Part shown: piece after piece, positions 1 to 11,449 of the stretch | Numbering within the stretch: position 1 is the stretch's first letter | Layout: each line of letters begins with the position of its first letter | Assembly: GCF_000321225.1 (NCBI RefSeq) | Contig: NW_004450277.1 | Location: forward strand, 2,534,234-2,598,233 | Length of the DNA: 64,000 bases | From: Odobenus rosmarus divergens | Taxonomy: Eukaryota > Chordata > Mammalia > Carnivora > Odobenidae | Direction of reading: 5' to 3' | Translations under genes and position numbers: made by a program | The notes under the pieces: model-generated | Database searches by the model: none | What the model was told of the DNA's origin: nothing | What the model saw: the letters and a program-made list of their open reading frames with translations, nothing else

Positions 1-291
1 ATCTAATCCTTTTTATCTCTGGATTTACTTTTGTAAAGCATACCATATGGTAGAATAAGTAGTTCTAATAGAGAAGATTCTAGAAATACTTGCTTTTTAT
101 AGTAGGATACAAGGAACATCCCTTATGTGTGCTGTCAAGTTCCCTTTTGCCCCTAAGGATATTTGAAAGTACCAGAAACATAGCCCACCAGGCTTCATTA
201 GGACAAATATTATCTCTGTTTATTAGTAGATAATGAATTAACGCAAAATTTAGCAGTTCCACTCCCATTAGAATGGTTTATTCTTTTTTTA

Positions 292-421
292 TATAAGATT
301 TTATTTATTTATTGAGAGAGAGTGCAAAGGGGGAGAGGAGCAGAGGGAGAGAGAGAATCTCAGACTCCATACTGATCGTAGAGCCTGATGTGGGGCTCAC
401 TCTCATGACCCAGGTGCCCCA
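292..421 (-). repeat. Can-SINE, antisense, internally shortened
   Basis: Reads as the reverse complement of the carnivore tRNA-Lys SINE: a T-rich start, a purine-rich GAGAGAG body, then CCCAGGTGCCCC at the end. The block between the B-box region and the head is partly missing, so this is an older or deleted copy. Confidence 0.8.
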
Positions 422-875
422 GAGAATGGTTTATTCTTTTAAGCCTTTTTTGGGGGAAATGTTTTTTAGTAAAGCTTGTAATCACCCCCTAATCATCTTG
501 GTGATGTGTCTGGTCTGTATTTACTTTGAAATCAGTTTTTCTTTTAATTTAGTTTTGTCTCTGTATATGAAATACGCATTTGTACTGAACAAATATCATT
601 TAGGTACCAGGCTTAGTTTAAACTAGATAGATGTAGTTTACTTACGTGCAGTCGTTTTTCTTTTTATAGAATTGTATTTTATTTTTTTGAACAAGGAAAA
701 TTTCTAAAGTATAGAAAAGTAGAGCGAATAGTGTGATGATCCCCTCATGTACCTCAGCGATTATCAAATGATGGCCAGCTTGTTTCAGATATCCCTTTAC
801 CCCACCTGCTATACTCAGGGATTATTGAGAAGTGAGTACCAGATAACATTTTGTTTATAAATGTTTCAGTATCAT

Positions 876-1085
876 ACAAAGTAATTTTTTTTAAAGATTT
901 TATTTATTTATTTGACAGAGAGAGAGATTACAAGTAGGCAGGCAGGCAGAGGGAGAGGGAGAAGCAGACTCCTCACTGAGCAGGGAGCCCAATGTGGGGC
1001 TCGATCCCAGGACCCTGGGATCATGACCTGAGCCAAAGGCAGACGCTTCACTGACTGAGCCACCAGGCGCCCCACAAAGTAATTT
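876..1085 (-). repeat. Can-SINE, antisense, with target-site duplication
   Basis: The body at 888-1073 is antisense Can-SINE ending in CACCAGGCGCCCC. A direct repeat ACAAAGTAATTT flanks it (876-887 and 1074-1085), the mark of L1-machinery retrotransposition. Confidence 0.92.
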
Positions 1086-1319
1086 CTTAAAATTACACTT
1101 ATTTGCTCAGAGGAGTGGATATAGTTCAAAATATTACATATATTAGTTTTTATAAAAATACCATTGCAACTGGAATCCTTGACGAGTTAAAAGATAGTTA
1201 AACTCTTCCTGCCAGTCCAACAATTTGAAGTAATACCTGATAACAAGTATCCTTCTACAATAAGAAAGTTGACAGGGTTATATTTTAATTAGGACTGGAA
1301 TTACTTGAAAAACATACCA

Positions 1320-1506
1320 GGGGCACCTGGGTGGCCCAGTCGATTGAGCGTCTGCCTTTGGCTCAGGTCATCGAGCCCCTCATTGGGCTTCCTGCTCAGT
1401 GGGGAGCTTGCTTCTCCCTCTTCCTCTGCTGCTCCCCGTGTTTGTGCTCCTGCGTGCCCGCACTCTCTCTCTCTCTCTCAAATAAAATCTTTAAAAAAAA
1501 AAAAAC
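1320..1506 (+). repeat. Can-SINE, sense
   Basis: Starts GGGCACCTGGGTGGCCCAG (A-box region) and continues through a CTCTCTCTC tract to AAATAAAATC and an A-tail. The order is that of a sense-strand carnivore SINE. Confidence 0.9.
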
Positions 1507-2066
1507 AACCATGCCATTTTGTAGAAATCTGTTGTGGGACAAATTATGTACCTTGACCTATTTTTAAGACAATTTTTTTCCCTTTTTTTTTTCTGGATAA
1601 ATTTTTTTTCCAGCTTTATTGAGATAATGATTGATAAGACCGAATTTTCTTTAACACAGTTCATTGTAGATACCTGTGGTTGGTTTGTGCTGTGGGCTTC
1701 CTACTTTGTGACAGGCATTGTGGCCATGCAAGCTGCCTGGGAGACTACTCTTTTTCAGTGGAATGTCATGTTTTACTATGCTCGGATGTGTGTGTGTGAC
1801 TAATATATGATAAGTGTTCTTTTGCATTTCTGATTCCTTTTGATAGACTGGGAGGTGGGTTGGCAGGTCTAAGTACTTTGTGGAAGGCAAACTGATTGAA
1901 ACTTGCTCTATAAACTTTCAGGGGCTTACTTAGCACTAAGTTCTTGACTCTAAAATTTTTTTTTCTCCTTTTGGCAGAGCTTTATACTGATTTGATGCAT
2001 GGACACGTTTGATGCTTGCCAAAAACCTCTTGCTTTGGGCTAAATAGTCTTGATATTTTTCTGCAG

Positions 2067-2274
2067 ATAATTCCTGTGGACAAATTAGTAAAAGGAAAGT
2101 TTCAGGACAATTTTGAATTTGTTCAGTGGTTCAAGAAGTTTTTTGATGCAAACTATGATGGAAAAGACTATGACCCCGTAGCTGCCAGACAAGGTCAAGA
2201 AACTGCAGTGGCTCCCTCCCTTGTTGCTCCAGCTCTGAACAAACCGAAGAAACCTCTCAGCTCTAGCAGTGCAG
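2067..2274 (+). CDS. MAPRE1: MAPRE1 exon: end of CH domain and start of linker
   Basis: Coding exon for residues 90-158, plus the first base of codon 159, of EB1 (end-binding protein 1). EB1 tracks growing microtubule plus ends and recruits other plus-end proteins. Translation starts [12 protein letters not shown] and includes [20 protein letters not shown], the last helices of the microtubule-binding calponin-homology domain. It then enters the basic, Ser/Pro-rich linker. CTGCAG precedes the exon and GTAAAA follows. It ends in phase 1, and GCA+G joins the next exon to restore Ala. The match to my memory of human EB1 is nearly exact, so the gene name is secure. Confidence 0.97.
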
Positions 2275-2439
2275 GTAAAACTACAAAACGAAAATGCCAT
2301 TTCCAAATAATAGTATTCCAGGTATTCATTCAGTCATTCATTCATTCAACCTTTAACCAGAGGGTTTTGAGCAGCCATAGGCTTCGGGAGAATAAGGAGC
2401 GCAATCCCAGCCAAGTGGCAGGATCATGGATTGTGGCAT

Positions 2440-2585
2440 CAGGCAGACCTGTGTTTGTTCTTAGGTCTCTTTAGCCCTGTTTAAGCCACTTTATCTCCCC
2501 CTCCCCCCCAGTTTCTTCCTCTGTAAAATGGGAATTTCAATACTTGCCCCAGAGGGTTGTTCTTGAGGCCTGAATGAGTTACTCT
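2440..2585 (+). repeat. MIR fragment
   Basis: Contains the MIR core 'GTTTCTTCCTCTGTAAAATG' followed by degenerate copies of the 'ACCTGCCTCATAGGGTTGTT' and 'TGAATGAGTTA' blocks. It is an old, diverged copy. Confidence 0.7.
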
Positions 2586-3051
2586 ATGTAATTTTGCCAG
2601 TACTCTTTAGTTGTTTGGGATAGAAATTCCTCAGGTTAGCTCACAAAAGGGAGCTTTAGTTTGAACACAAGGACTTTTTTCACGGGGCCCTGGGATGGGA
2701 AGTTATAACCAGACCTCAACACCCAGGAACTGAAGGAGATTTCTAGGTCTTTTAGGGACTGTGCTTGGCTCTCTGCATCATCGTTCTGTCTGCCGACCAG
2801 CTTCCTGTGCTTACTATGGCTTCCCTGCCCTCCCTAAAATTTGAGCTGCTAAGTGGCTTTGGCTTGCTATGATGCCAGCAGAATCTGGGAGGCAGTTTTT
2901 AGAGACCTCCTCTAAAAGGTTTTGGCCTGGTAGGTTTCCCAAAACCTGTTTGCAGTCATGTATTCGTAGAACATGTGTATACTTCAGGGCAGGGCAGATG
3001 TTCTACAGATGCTAACGCCTCCTGTTCCAGAAGGTGGAAAGAATATTAGTT

Positions 3052-3278
3052 AAGGTCCCATAGTACCTTTTTTTATTTTAAGATTTTATTTATTTATTTG
3101 ACAGAGACAGCGAGAGAGGGAACACAAGCAGGGAGAGGGGAGAGAGAGAAGCAGGCTTCCTGCGGAGCAGGGAGCCTGATGCGGGGCTCTGTCCCAGGAC
3201 CCTGGGATCATGACCAGAGCCGAAAGCAGACGCTTAACGACTGAGCCACCCAGGCGCCCCAAGGCCCCATAGTACCTT
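3052..3278 (-). repeat. Can-SINE, antisense, with long target-site duplication
   Basis: Body at about 3070-3260 from a T-rich tail to CACCCAGGCGCCCC. The flanking direct repeat AAGGTCCCATAGTACCTT (3052-3069) recurs at 3261-3278 with one mismatch. Confidence 0.93.
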
Positions 3279-3329
3279 TAGAGAGAGGCTGATCCATCTG
3301 CTAAGTAGAGAGGGACATTGTGTACTTTT

Positions 3330-4217
3330 TTAATTTTAATAGCTTTATTGGGATATACTGTGTATGTGATAGGATTCACTTGCCGTACAGTTCACTCATT
3401 TAGAATGTACAGTTGAATTCTTTTTCGTGTACTCACAGATATGTTCAACTATCACCACAACCAATTTTAGAATGTTTTTATTACTCCCTAAAAGAAACCT
3501 CGTATGTGTCCCATAGCGGTCACTTCCCATTTATCCCCAGCCCTTCCTCTTCCCCTCAATCCCAGGCAACCACTAATCCACTTTGTCTGTGGATTTACCT
3601 ATTCTGAATGTTTCACACAAATGGGGTCATAGAATATGTGGTCTTTGTGTCTGGCTTTCATTCATTTAGTGTAATGTTTTCAAGGTTCATCCACGTTGTA
3701 GCACCTGTCAGTAGTTCATTTTTTTTAATGGCTGAGTAATACTCCATTCTATGGCTATACCACATTTTATTTTAATTTTTTATGGGGGGGTGCAGAGGGA
3801 GAGAAAGAATCTTCAGCAGACTCCATGCCCATTGTGGAGCCTGATAGAGGGCTCGCTCTCTCAACCCTGAGATCATGACCTGAGCTGAAATCAAGATGTG
3901 GACGCTTAACTGGCTGAGCCACCCAGGTGCCCCCACATTTTATTTATTCATCAGTTGATGATCATTTGGGTTGTTTCCCCTCTTGAGCTGTTAGGAATAA
4001 TGCTGCTTTGAATATTCCTATACAACTTTCTGTGTGGGCCTATGTTTTCATTTCTTTTGGGTATAAATCCAAAGGTATATATTTGTGGTGCGCAATTCTT
4101 GGGTCGTATGGTTCCTCTGTTGAACCTTTTACAGAACCACCTGACTCTTCTCCAAAGTGGCTGCACCGTTTTTATATTCTCATTAGCAGAGTGTATGAGG
4201 GTTCTGATTTCTCCAAA
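3330..4217 (-). mobile_element. L1 (mammalian-wide) 3' end, antisense, split by a SINE
   Basis: Reads through antisense L1M-type landmarks: 'TTATTGGGATATACTG', 'AGGCAACCACTAATCCACTT', 'TGGCTGAGTAATACTCCATT', 'TCATCAGTTGATGATCATTTG' and 'AAAGTGGCTGCACCGTTTTTA'. These correspond to the end of ORF2 and the 3' UTR of an old L1. It is interrupted at 3772-3933 by a younger Can-SINE. It carries many substitutions and is 5'-truncated, so it cannot be active. Confidence 0.88.
3761..3944 (-). repeat. Can-SINE inserted in an L1
   Basis: Antisense Can-SINE body (about 3772-3933) ending GCCACCCAGGTGCCC. The L1 word CACATTTTATT is duplicated on both sides (3761-3771 and 3934-3944), so the SINE is younger than the L1. 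Confidence 0.9.
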
Positions 4218-5169
4218 TACTGAATGCTTAGCTTCCTAGAATGGGGATCTGTGTAGATGCTGGTAACAGGCAAGTGGAGACTTGTAGTAAGCATTTGATC
4301 TTGGGGATAAACATATACTAGAGATCGTCCAGAGGAAGTGCCTGTACCTGCGGGTGAAAGGCCTTATGGTTATTGAACATTTTGGGGTGTCAGGAAGATC
4401 AGATATTTCTAAGCCTGGCATCATGTACACCTTTACAAAATAATTGCTAAATAAATGATTAAAATCACGAATGATAAATTTACCTCAAGGTAGCCCATTC
4501 TTGATTATTTTGATTGTTTTATCTTTACTACTCTTTCCTTAACTTTGTCAGCTTTTGGCTCTACTCATAGAGAAGTTTGTAAGTCCTAGTCAGGGCACTG
4601 CTTTCCTCTCCTAATCCTCCTAACCACCTTCTAAAAGGTGAGCAAGATGCGGGTTTTGAGGTAATGAGTGATAAGAGCAGTCTCTACCATCTTCCTCTTC
4701 CTAAGCCAAGGAGTTTGAGGTTCTAAGATGGGGGGCATCTTACCTTCCAGATGGGAAATGTTGGGCACCCAGCAGCAGCTGGGACTGTGAGCCCACTCCT
4801 GGCATGAAGTTTGCCTTTGCTCCATGAAGTTGCCCTCTTTGCGGATTTGGTTGGAGTTAGGTTAAGGTAGATTGCGCCAGAATGACTGTGTCTCTTTCAG
4901 ATGATAGTCCTCTTTACCCCAGCGGAAAAAAGACCTCACAGAGGGACTCCTTCCCAACACAAAAGATGGTGGCTAAAATTGGTACTTAACTCCACTGCCA
5001 TAAAAACCACTTTGGGCAAACATGGGAGTGCTGTCTTGCATTTTGGGCTCTACGTTGGGTCCCTTCACTGCATTGCTGTGGAGGGCAGTTGGTCACAGCC
5101 TTTTCTTGTCTGGTGGGTTTTTTTGTCTTGAAGTTTCTCCTCTTAAAAAAAGCTCTGCTCCTCTCTCAG

Positions 5170-5291
5170 CTCCACAGAGGCCCATTGCAACACACAGAAC
5201 TACTGCAACCCCTAAGGCTGGCCCGGGTGTGGTGCGAAAGAATCCTGGTGTGGGCAACGGGGATGATGAAGCAGCTGAATTGATGCAGCAG
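5170..5291 (+). CDS. MAPRE1: MAPRE1 exon: linker
   Basis: Coding exon for residues 159-199. It completes the split Ala codon and reads APQRPIATHRTTATPKAGPG and then GNGDDEAAELMQQ, the flexible basic linker that leads into the C-terminal EB-homology coiled coil. The acceptor is CTCTCTCAG and the donor is CAG|GTAGGC. It ends in phase 0. Relative to human EB1 (from memory) there are a few Ser/Thr/Ala/His changes in the linker, the least conserved part of the protein. Confidence 0.97.
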
Positions 5292-5637
5292 GTAGGCACC
5301 TCCTCTGTCCGAGACAGGAGTCACTTCAGGAGAAAGGATGCTTGACAACACTGACCAGGGGAGGCCTGTCTGTGCTTGGAGGAAGGCCTGTCTTGTTCGC
5401 CTGCTGAAGCAGTCCTCTGATTTGTGAGCACTTTGGGTGCTGTGTGGGGAGTGGGAGTGTGGAGGTGCAGGTGGAAGAGCGGGATTGGGCGTTTCTAAGA
5501 TCTGTTAGTGTGACAGAAACCGATGTCCTGGGAAACCCGCCCATACAGTAGAACCCTGTCAAAGACCTCTGGAACACCTCTCAGGGTTCTGTGGGATTCA
5601 GAGAGTGTCTCTTGAATTTTGGCTCTGACAAAAGATA

Positions 5638-5866
5638 AAGGAGAGTTCCTTTCTTTTCTTTCTTTTTTTTTTAAAGATTTTATTTATTTGAGAGAGAGAG
5701 CGCGCGCGCACATGATGGGGGGGAGGGTCAGAGGGAGAAGCAGACTCCCCGCTGAGCAGGGAGCCTGACGCGGGACTCAATCCTGGGACTCCAGGATCAT
5801 GACCTGAGCTGAAGGCAGTCGCTCAACCAACTGAGCCACCCAGGCGCCCAAGGAGAGTTCCTTTCT
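5638..5866 (-). repeat. Can-SINE, antisense, with target-site duplication
   Basis: The body at 5655-5849 ends CACCCAGGCGCCC. The direct repeat AAGGAGAGTTCCTTTCT flanks it perfectly (5638-5654 and 5850-5866), which suggests a recent insertion. It includes 'GGGACTCCAGGATCATGACC', the arctoid-type variant. Confidence 0.94.
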
Positions 5867-6339
5867 AAATAGTAAATAAGATTCCACGGTGTCTGTGCTG
5901 AAATCCTGGGTCACTAGAGATCCAAATTAGAGTGGAACTGGTATGGAAAACCTGTTACTGCCTTTCTGTTCTTACTAGTTCTGTGATTTGAAATGTATGC
6001 TTCAGGATTAAATATCCTGAAGGTGCTTAGCAGAGGTCTCTGTGGATCTGAACAACATTTAGACTTAGACATTTTTTCACCAACCTTATAGTTTTGTTTG
6101 TTCGCTTTTCGCGGATTCTCTTGATTAACCCCAGTTTTAAAGGATGCTCTGTGATTCCTGTGTTTTTGGGATTGAATCCTTTCAGTCTCCTGAAAGCCAA
6201 TGCCAGGGGTGGGTGGCCATCCCGGATTTCATCTTGTACTCTGTAGGAGAAGATGCAGCAGGTTCTGTGGGTCTCCTGCTCTGGGCAGTAGTGTCCTGCG
6301 TGATGGGGCACAGGCTTTGGGTCATGTGGATTTGGAGAT

Positions 6340-6430
6340 TTTCCTGGCTCTGCTGCTTCTGACATGGGGCAAGTCAGTTAAGCTCTCTGAACTCACTGTG
6401 TTGAGTGAAGTGGGGCTAATACTTTGCTCG
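6340..6430 (+). repeat. MIR fragment
   Basis: Degenerate MIR core: 'GGGGCAAGTCAGTTAAGCTC' followed by 'TCTGAACTCACTG' and 'GAAGTGGGGCTAATA'. Very diverged. Confidence 0.55.
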
Positions 6431-6639
6431 TGGTAGTTGAGCGGATTACATGAGCTGATGTCAGGTCCCTGGACAGTGGTATCTGGAATAAAAGGGGAAA
6501 ATGGCAGTGGATAAAAGACAGTTGTGATTATTATAGGTCTTGTCCATGGTTTTGATAGAGCAAAATAGATTCTGAAGTATCTTTTTAAAAGTTCATGGGA
6601 GTCCATTTGTCTTCACAGATGTTAATAATAAAAATAAAA

Positions 6640-6775
6640 ATAATGGACGTTTTTAGAGTGGTTTGCCATTGTTCTAGTGAGTACTTCACTTTTGCATTAG
6701 CCCTGTGAGGTCTCACAGATAGGGACAGTGTGTCTGGGGAGGTTAAATGACCTGCCTGGAGGGTTGAGCCAGCGG
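6640..6775 (-). repeat. MIR fragment, antisense
   Basis: Matches the reverse-complement MIR layout: 'TTAGCCCTGTGAGGTCTCAC', 'GATAGGGACAGTGTGTCTGG' and 'GGTTAAATGACCTGCC'. Old and diverged. Confidence 0.55.
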
Positions 6776-7153
6776 CCCCAGCCCTGCGTATGGAGTACTT
6801 GGGCTTGTGCAGGGTTTCCTTTTTTTTTTTAATATGAAGGATTTTTTAAGGTTCTCTCCAGGTTGCCAGAGTCCTTACCTGTAACACTCTGGTACTGACT
6901 CCCTTGGCTCATATACCTGATCTCTCTGGCCCCTTGGAAGTATTTGAATTTGTAGCCCTTGAGAAAGGTGTGGAGGTCTGGGAGAAATGACTGATGTGGG
7001 GAATAGAGCCAGGCAGGCTTCTTAGGGCAAGAGAGCAGCAGTGTATTCTACACGGGTTACCTCATGGTGTCCGTTTCTTTCAGAGATCTGCAGCGATTCT
7101 GCAGTCTTAAGGCATCCTGGAGAAGTTTACTTTGAGTTGATTTGAGTCCAGAG

Positions 7154-7472
7154 CAGTACTGTTCAAAAGAAATAGAATGCAAACCAAGAAATGTGAGGCA
7201 CATACATAATTTAAAATTTTCTAGTAGCCACGTTAAAAAAAAGTGAAAAGAAACACATGAAATTTCTTCTAATAACCCGTTACCCAATGCATCCAAAGTG
7301 TTATCAATACAAATAATCATCAATGAGATACTTTATGCTTGAAGACTGTACTAGGTTTTTGAAATCCAGTGTGTGTTTAATATTTACTGCCTGTCTCAAT
7401 TGCGTTGGCCACATTTCAAGTACCCACATAGCCGTTTGTGGCTCCTAGCTACTCTGCTGGCCAGTGCAGGTC
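7154..7472. mobile_element. Non-autonomous hAT-type DNA transposon relic (MER class)
   Basis: Begins CAGTACTGTTCAAAAGAAAT and ends with the imperfect inverted match CTGCTGGCCAGTGCAGG. Internal 'TTTCTAGTAGCCACGTTAAA' and 'GCCACATTTCAAGTACCCAC' are typical of a mammalian hAT-Charlie MITE. I do not assign the exact subfamily. No transposase is present. Confidence 0.65.
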
Positions 7473-7914
7473 CAAAGCATTCTCCTTGGGTTTCCTAGGT
7501 TATAGCTATTACTTTACTACAAGAGAAGGTTTAAGAGTGGCATTGATTACTAGCCACAGAGTTTTAATAACCTCATAGGTAAGCATTTAGAGGAGTGGAG
7601 GGGAGTGAAAGCCGATGACTTACTAGTGTATACTAATTGTTTCTTGTAGATGCATACTTATTGAATGATATCACGGAGGAATGCTGCTTTGGCCCCTCAG
7701 GTGGGGCCCAGAAGGCTGAGTTCTGGTGCCCTTGATGATGTGTAGGACAAGGAAGTTGGAGTGGGTTTGTGAACCATGAGTGATGGACTCCAAGGTGTAG
7801 CATACGTTTTGAAGCTATTTTGACTTCCCTTTATTCCTAAGTCACTAATGGGATTAGAAGGCCTCTTCCCTGGCTCTTGGATCTTAGAACTCAAGATTTA
7901 AGGCAGCTCCCCCG

Positions 7915-8103
7915 CCCCCCCCAAAAGATATATTTTAATGAGAGACTGAGTGTGAGCTGGGGGAGGGGCAGAGGGAGAGAGAGGATCTGAAGCGGACTCC
8001 ACGCAGAGCCCAGTGCGGGGCTTGATCTCACTTACCCTGAGACCATGACCTGAGCTGAAATCAAGAGTCAGACACTTAACTGACTGAGCCACCCAGGTAC
8101 CCC
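7915..8103 (-). repeat. Can-SINE, antisense, old
   Basis: Purine-rich body 'GGGGCAGAGGGAGAGAGAGG' leads to GAGCCACCCAGGTACCCC. Its A-tail side is degraded and no clear target-site duplication is left. Confidence 0.85.
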
Positions 8104-9618
8104 AGCTCTTGCCCTTCTATCCTCTCTCATACTCCATTTTGGGGCTGATAGTTTATTTATGTGTGTGTGTATATATATGTGTTTATTTGTTTATAGTATA
8201 TTTTATTGAAATTCTCAGTTATTTGTAAAAGGTGATTTCTCTGGTTGATAAAGGAAGGGTTGAAAGTCTTTTTAGAACCTTGATTCTGGTTTGGTCAGTT
8301 CAGGCCTTTGATGATGAACATTGAAATTAAGTAATTGACAAAATGGTCCTGGTGGTTCTGGACACGTGTTCTCATCTCTGGATGCTTCTTGACTGCAGCT
8401 TATGAAGGGGGGTGTTCTTCCGCCCTGGCACAGGACTTGATCCCTTTGGCTATGTCTCGCTTCTTTGTGAGGCCGTGGGGGAGCTAAAGAAGCTGTTTGC
8501 TTCAGTTTTTGCCACTAGTTCAGAAGGTTGGACTAGTCTGTGGTGCCTTTTTGGCTCTCAGAATTCCCTGCTTCCCAAATTGTTCTCAGTAGCTGCACCT
8601 TTGATTTCCTGGCTTGGCCTTCCCTGTGGCCCAAGACTGTGTGTCCCGTGAGGATTTTATGCTGCATGGTATGCCATGTAATTTGTATTTCAGTGAGAGT
8701 TAAATCAAATTCACATGTCATAGAGTTGAATATACTGGAATGAAGATGTGCTCTGTGCTTAAAATACACAAAGGGCCATGAGAGTTCTTATGACATTTAT
8801 TACTCTTGGCTAGATAAGAGTCCTGGCCTAAGCACTGAGATTTATTTCTTCACTGGCCTGTTAATGGGAATTAGAGCCCCTCAGCAGGATGCCTCCTTTA
8901 GCATGAGTGGTGAGCTGACGAGATGCTTGGTGGAACGTGCTGGGTCTGCTCCCTGCCTCTGTGTCTTCTCTCCCTTTTGAAACTCTCTTGGGAGAGAGAC
9001 CAGGCCAGGACCTTCTCCTCTTCTTTTGAGTCATGGATTGCTCCCCCTATCCCCAACATAAGGCGGCCCCGTGAGAACCATTGAGTTCTCCATGCCCAGA
9101 CCGCTCTCACTTCTAGCTGTCTTTGGCTAACAGTAGTCATCTTTAGTCAATCTTCCGCTCTTGCCTTGGCATTTCTATCCTGCTTCTCCAGACCAGACCC
9201 TCTCTTTCCATTGACCTCCACGGGCAGAAAGACCTGGATTTCACTGACCAGTGCCCTGGTAAGGACTCGGTTTATGCTTGTCAGCCACTTTGCTGGGCTG
9301 GGTTGTGGGTTCTGCTTCTGTATTTGTCTCAGGATCCCAGAGTTTTTTCTCCTTGATCTTTTCTCAATCCCTGAGAAGTTCCTCATGATTCCTGGTGTAG
9401 CCTGCCTCTTCCTGGGAGGCGTTATAGTCAAGGTGGCCACAACCAAGCCTACATTATTTATCTGGAGCTGAAGAAAACTGATACTAAACAAAAGTGGGTT
9501 TTGGTCCATGTTAGAGAGTGTGATGGAAGACCATGTCTCCGTTTGGCTTAACAGTTTGTCTGATATGGTATTGGTACATAAACGCTGAGTATCTCACCCT
9601 TTTCAATGTCTTATGCAG

Positions 9619-9771
9619 GTCAACGTATTGAAACTTACCGTTGAAGACTTGGAGAAAGAAAGAGATTTCTACTTTGGAAAGCTAAGGAACATTGAATTGA
9701 TTTGCCAGGAGAATGAGGGGGAAAACAATCCAGTATTGCAGAGGATCGTGGACATTCTGTATGCTACAGAT
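9619..9771 (+). CDS. MAPRE1: MAPRE1 exon: EB-homology coiled coil
   Basis: Coding exon for residues 200-250, in phase 0 at both ends (51 codons). It encodes the dimeric coiled coil and four-helix bundle of the EBH domain, including FYFGKLRNIELICQE. In EB1 this domain forms the hydrophobic pocket that binds SxIP-motif partners such as APC and MACF. The acceptor is TTATGCAG and the donor is GAT|GTACGT. Residue 236 is Asn here (GENNP); I recall Asp in human EB1. Confidence 0.98.
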
Positions 9772-11392
9772 GTACGTGTGGACATGAGGATATTTTCTTG
9801 CCATTTTGCCATCTGAGACATTTTATCTGGTTGGTTTTAGCAAACTCAGTGCTGGTGCTTGTCGTGTTCCAGGATGGCATTCATCAAAAGACTTTCACTT
9901 TGCCCTCTCAAAGTCATCCAGAGGTCACCTCTGCTCAGCCTCAGCCTCTGCTTTGAGGTCTGTGAGCCTTTGAGGCAGGAATAGGACAAGGAGGTGGCTG
10001 GCTTGCCCTGCTTCTGTGGTTTATGTCCACTGATAGGTGATGAGTGCCACAAAATGCTCTTAACCCCACCATCTCTACTCTATCCCCTGCAACTTGGACC
10101 TCTCAGCTCCATTTTATCAAGGCCCCAGGCATGACCTGGGAACCAGGTTCCGGCCCCTTTTTGATGTCCCCTGCCTGTAGCTGTCAGGTTGTATCTTTGT
10201 TCCTCCTCCCCAGGAGTGTGCCTGGTTCCCATTTCCTCACAGAACTTTATGGTCAAGTTCCCCGGGATCCATTACACAGCTGAATCTGCTGATATTAATT
10301 ATGACATGCTAGCTGATCAGAAGAGACTGATTTTCCTTATATTTAGGATTTGGTATCTTGCTATGTCCATTGTTTAATGGCTTTGCTTATTTATAAATCT
10401 GCACACCTAGTAAGGTCTGTAGGATCAAGCTACAGTGTTAGGTCTTAAGTGTTTTATAGTATGTATAGCAGTATACAAATATAAGGAAATGCTAATATTG
10501 TCATTAACACTGTTCTCTAAATATACCAAGTGAATTTCGGGGAATGAAGACGGATGATTGAAAAGATGATACTTTGTTCAACAAACCCTTATTCTGGGCT
10601 TGCACTTTGCCAGCTTCAATGAAAACAAAAATGGTGAAGATACAGGGATCCTTGGTCTAGTCTGAGTATTATTTTAGTGGAGTCCTGTCTTAAGTAAATT
10701 CAGCTATAGAGATAGTTGAAAAAAAATAAGATGGTGGTTGAAGGGAAAGTCTGATTTTTATGGTGGGTAGCCATTACTAGATGCCAGAATGCCCTAGAGT
10801 GAGCGTGAGGTGGGAGCTGCGAATCGGCTGTATTCCCATGCCACTAATGTTGGATCAGTCTTGGTGGCTACCGTGGGTATTGTATTTTGGGTAACCCCAC
10901 AACACCCACAATGGCATACATGGTCCTTAAGTGTGATCAGAGGAAGGCGTAAAGAAAAGCTGGCTGTATAGACAGTTTATTGAGAGGAGATGGCATGGTA
11001 CTGAACTTTCGTGATGACTTCAGGGATTTTTGAGAGTATATATATATATATATTTTTTAACAACCTTATTGAGGTAGAATTGATGTAGTGAACTGTACCC
11101 ATTTAAGTACAACTTGATGTGTGAAATCGTCACCATAATCAAGACATATTTAAGAAATCAACTTTTGAGGGTAAATTTATGCTTAAGTTTTTGCCTTTTG
11201 TGAGATGTTTCCACTACCTGATAAAGTGGTGGTCACGTGGCCTTGTGCTATTAAACGTCAAGTGTGTGGTAGAGACAGGAAGAGCCCTTGACTTTGAGAG
11301 GCTGTAAATATGAGGAAGGTGGCCCCACGGTAGAAACTGATCCTTCATTTGGTGCTGAGTAATAGCTTTCCCCTCTCATTTTCCTGTTTTAG
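9772..11392 (+). other. MAPRE1: MAPRE1 last intron
   Basis: Intron of about 1.6 kb with few recent repeats. A TA-rich tract (about 11036-11052) and a short antisense L1 3' fragment (about 11055-11160, 'CCTTATTGAGGTAGAATTGA') are the only elements recognised. It ends TTTTCCTGTTTTAG. Confidence 0.8.
11036..11160 (-). mobile_element. L1 3' fragment, antisense
   Basis: A TATATATATATAT tract is followed by 'AACCTTATTGAGGTAGAATT', 'CTGTACCCATTTAAGTACAA' and 'CACCATAATCAAGACATATT', the antisense 3' end of an old L1. Confidence 0.65.
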
Positions 11393-11449
11393 GAAGGCTT
11401 TGTGATACCTGATGAAGGGGGCCCACAAGAGGAACAAGAAGAGTATTAA
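11393..11449 (+). CDS. MAPRE1: MAPRE1 last coding exon: acidic tail with EEY
   Basis: Encodes residues 251-268 and the TAA stop at 11447-11449. The peptide is EGFVIPDEGGPQEEQEEY. The final EEY mimics the tubulin tail and binds CAP-Gly domains (CLIP-170, p150Glued), as known for EB1. The reading frame continues from the previous exon in phase 0. The total of 179 residues seen in the window equals positions 90-268 of the 268-residue family member, so nothing is missing or frameshifted. Confidence 0.98.
   Translation, partial: EGFVIPDEGGPQEEQEEY

Larger units (their letters stand above)
1..2066 (+). other. MAPRE1: MAPRE1 intron (5' part outside window)
   Basis: Intronic sequence upstream of the first MAPRE1 exon seen here. 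The exons for residues 1-89 (start codon and most of the calponin-homology domain) must lie before position 1. The stretch holds three Can-SINEs (292-421, 888-1073, 1320-1506). At about 1605-1640 a short piece resembles the antisense L1 3' end. The intron ends with a pyrimidine-rich tract and CTGCAG at 2061-2066. No other gene is visible. Confidence 0.85.
2275..5169 (+). other. MAPRE1: MAPRE1 intron
   Basis: Intron of about 2.9 kb. It holds a MIR (about 2440-2585), a Can-SINE (3070-3260), and an antisense L1 3' end (about 3330-4217) split by another Can-SINE (3772-3933). The remaining sequence (4220-5150) shows nothing I recognise. The acceptor is a strong pyrimidine tract ending CTCTCTCAG. 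Confidence 0.85.
5292..9618 (+). other. MAPRE1: MAPRE1 intron
   Basis: Intron of about 4.3 kb. It holds Can-SINEs (5655-5849, 7915-8103), MIR fragments (about 6340-6430 and 6640-6775) and a hAT-type DNA element (about 7154-7472). A short TG/TA microsatellite lies at about 8160-8180. The stretches 8110-9600 and 5870-6330 show no gene or repeat I can name. Confidence 0.8.

Noticed and set aside
3330..4217. L1 as a possibly active element
   Set aside because: 5'-truncated, heavily mutated and split by a SINE. No ORF2 frame survives.
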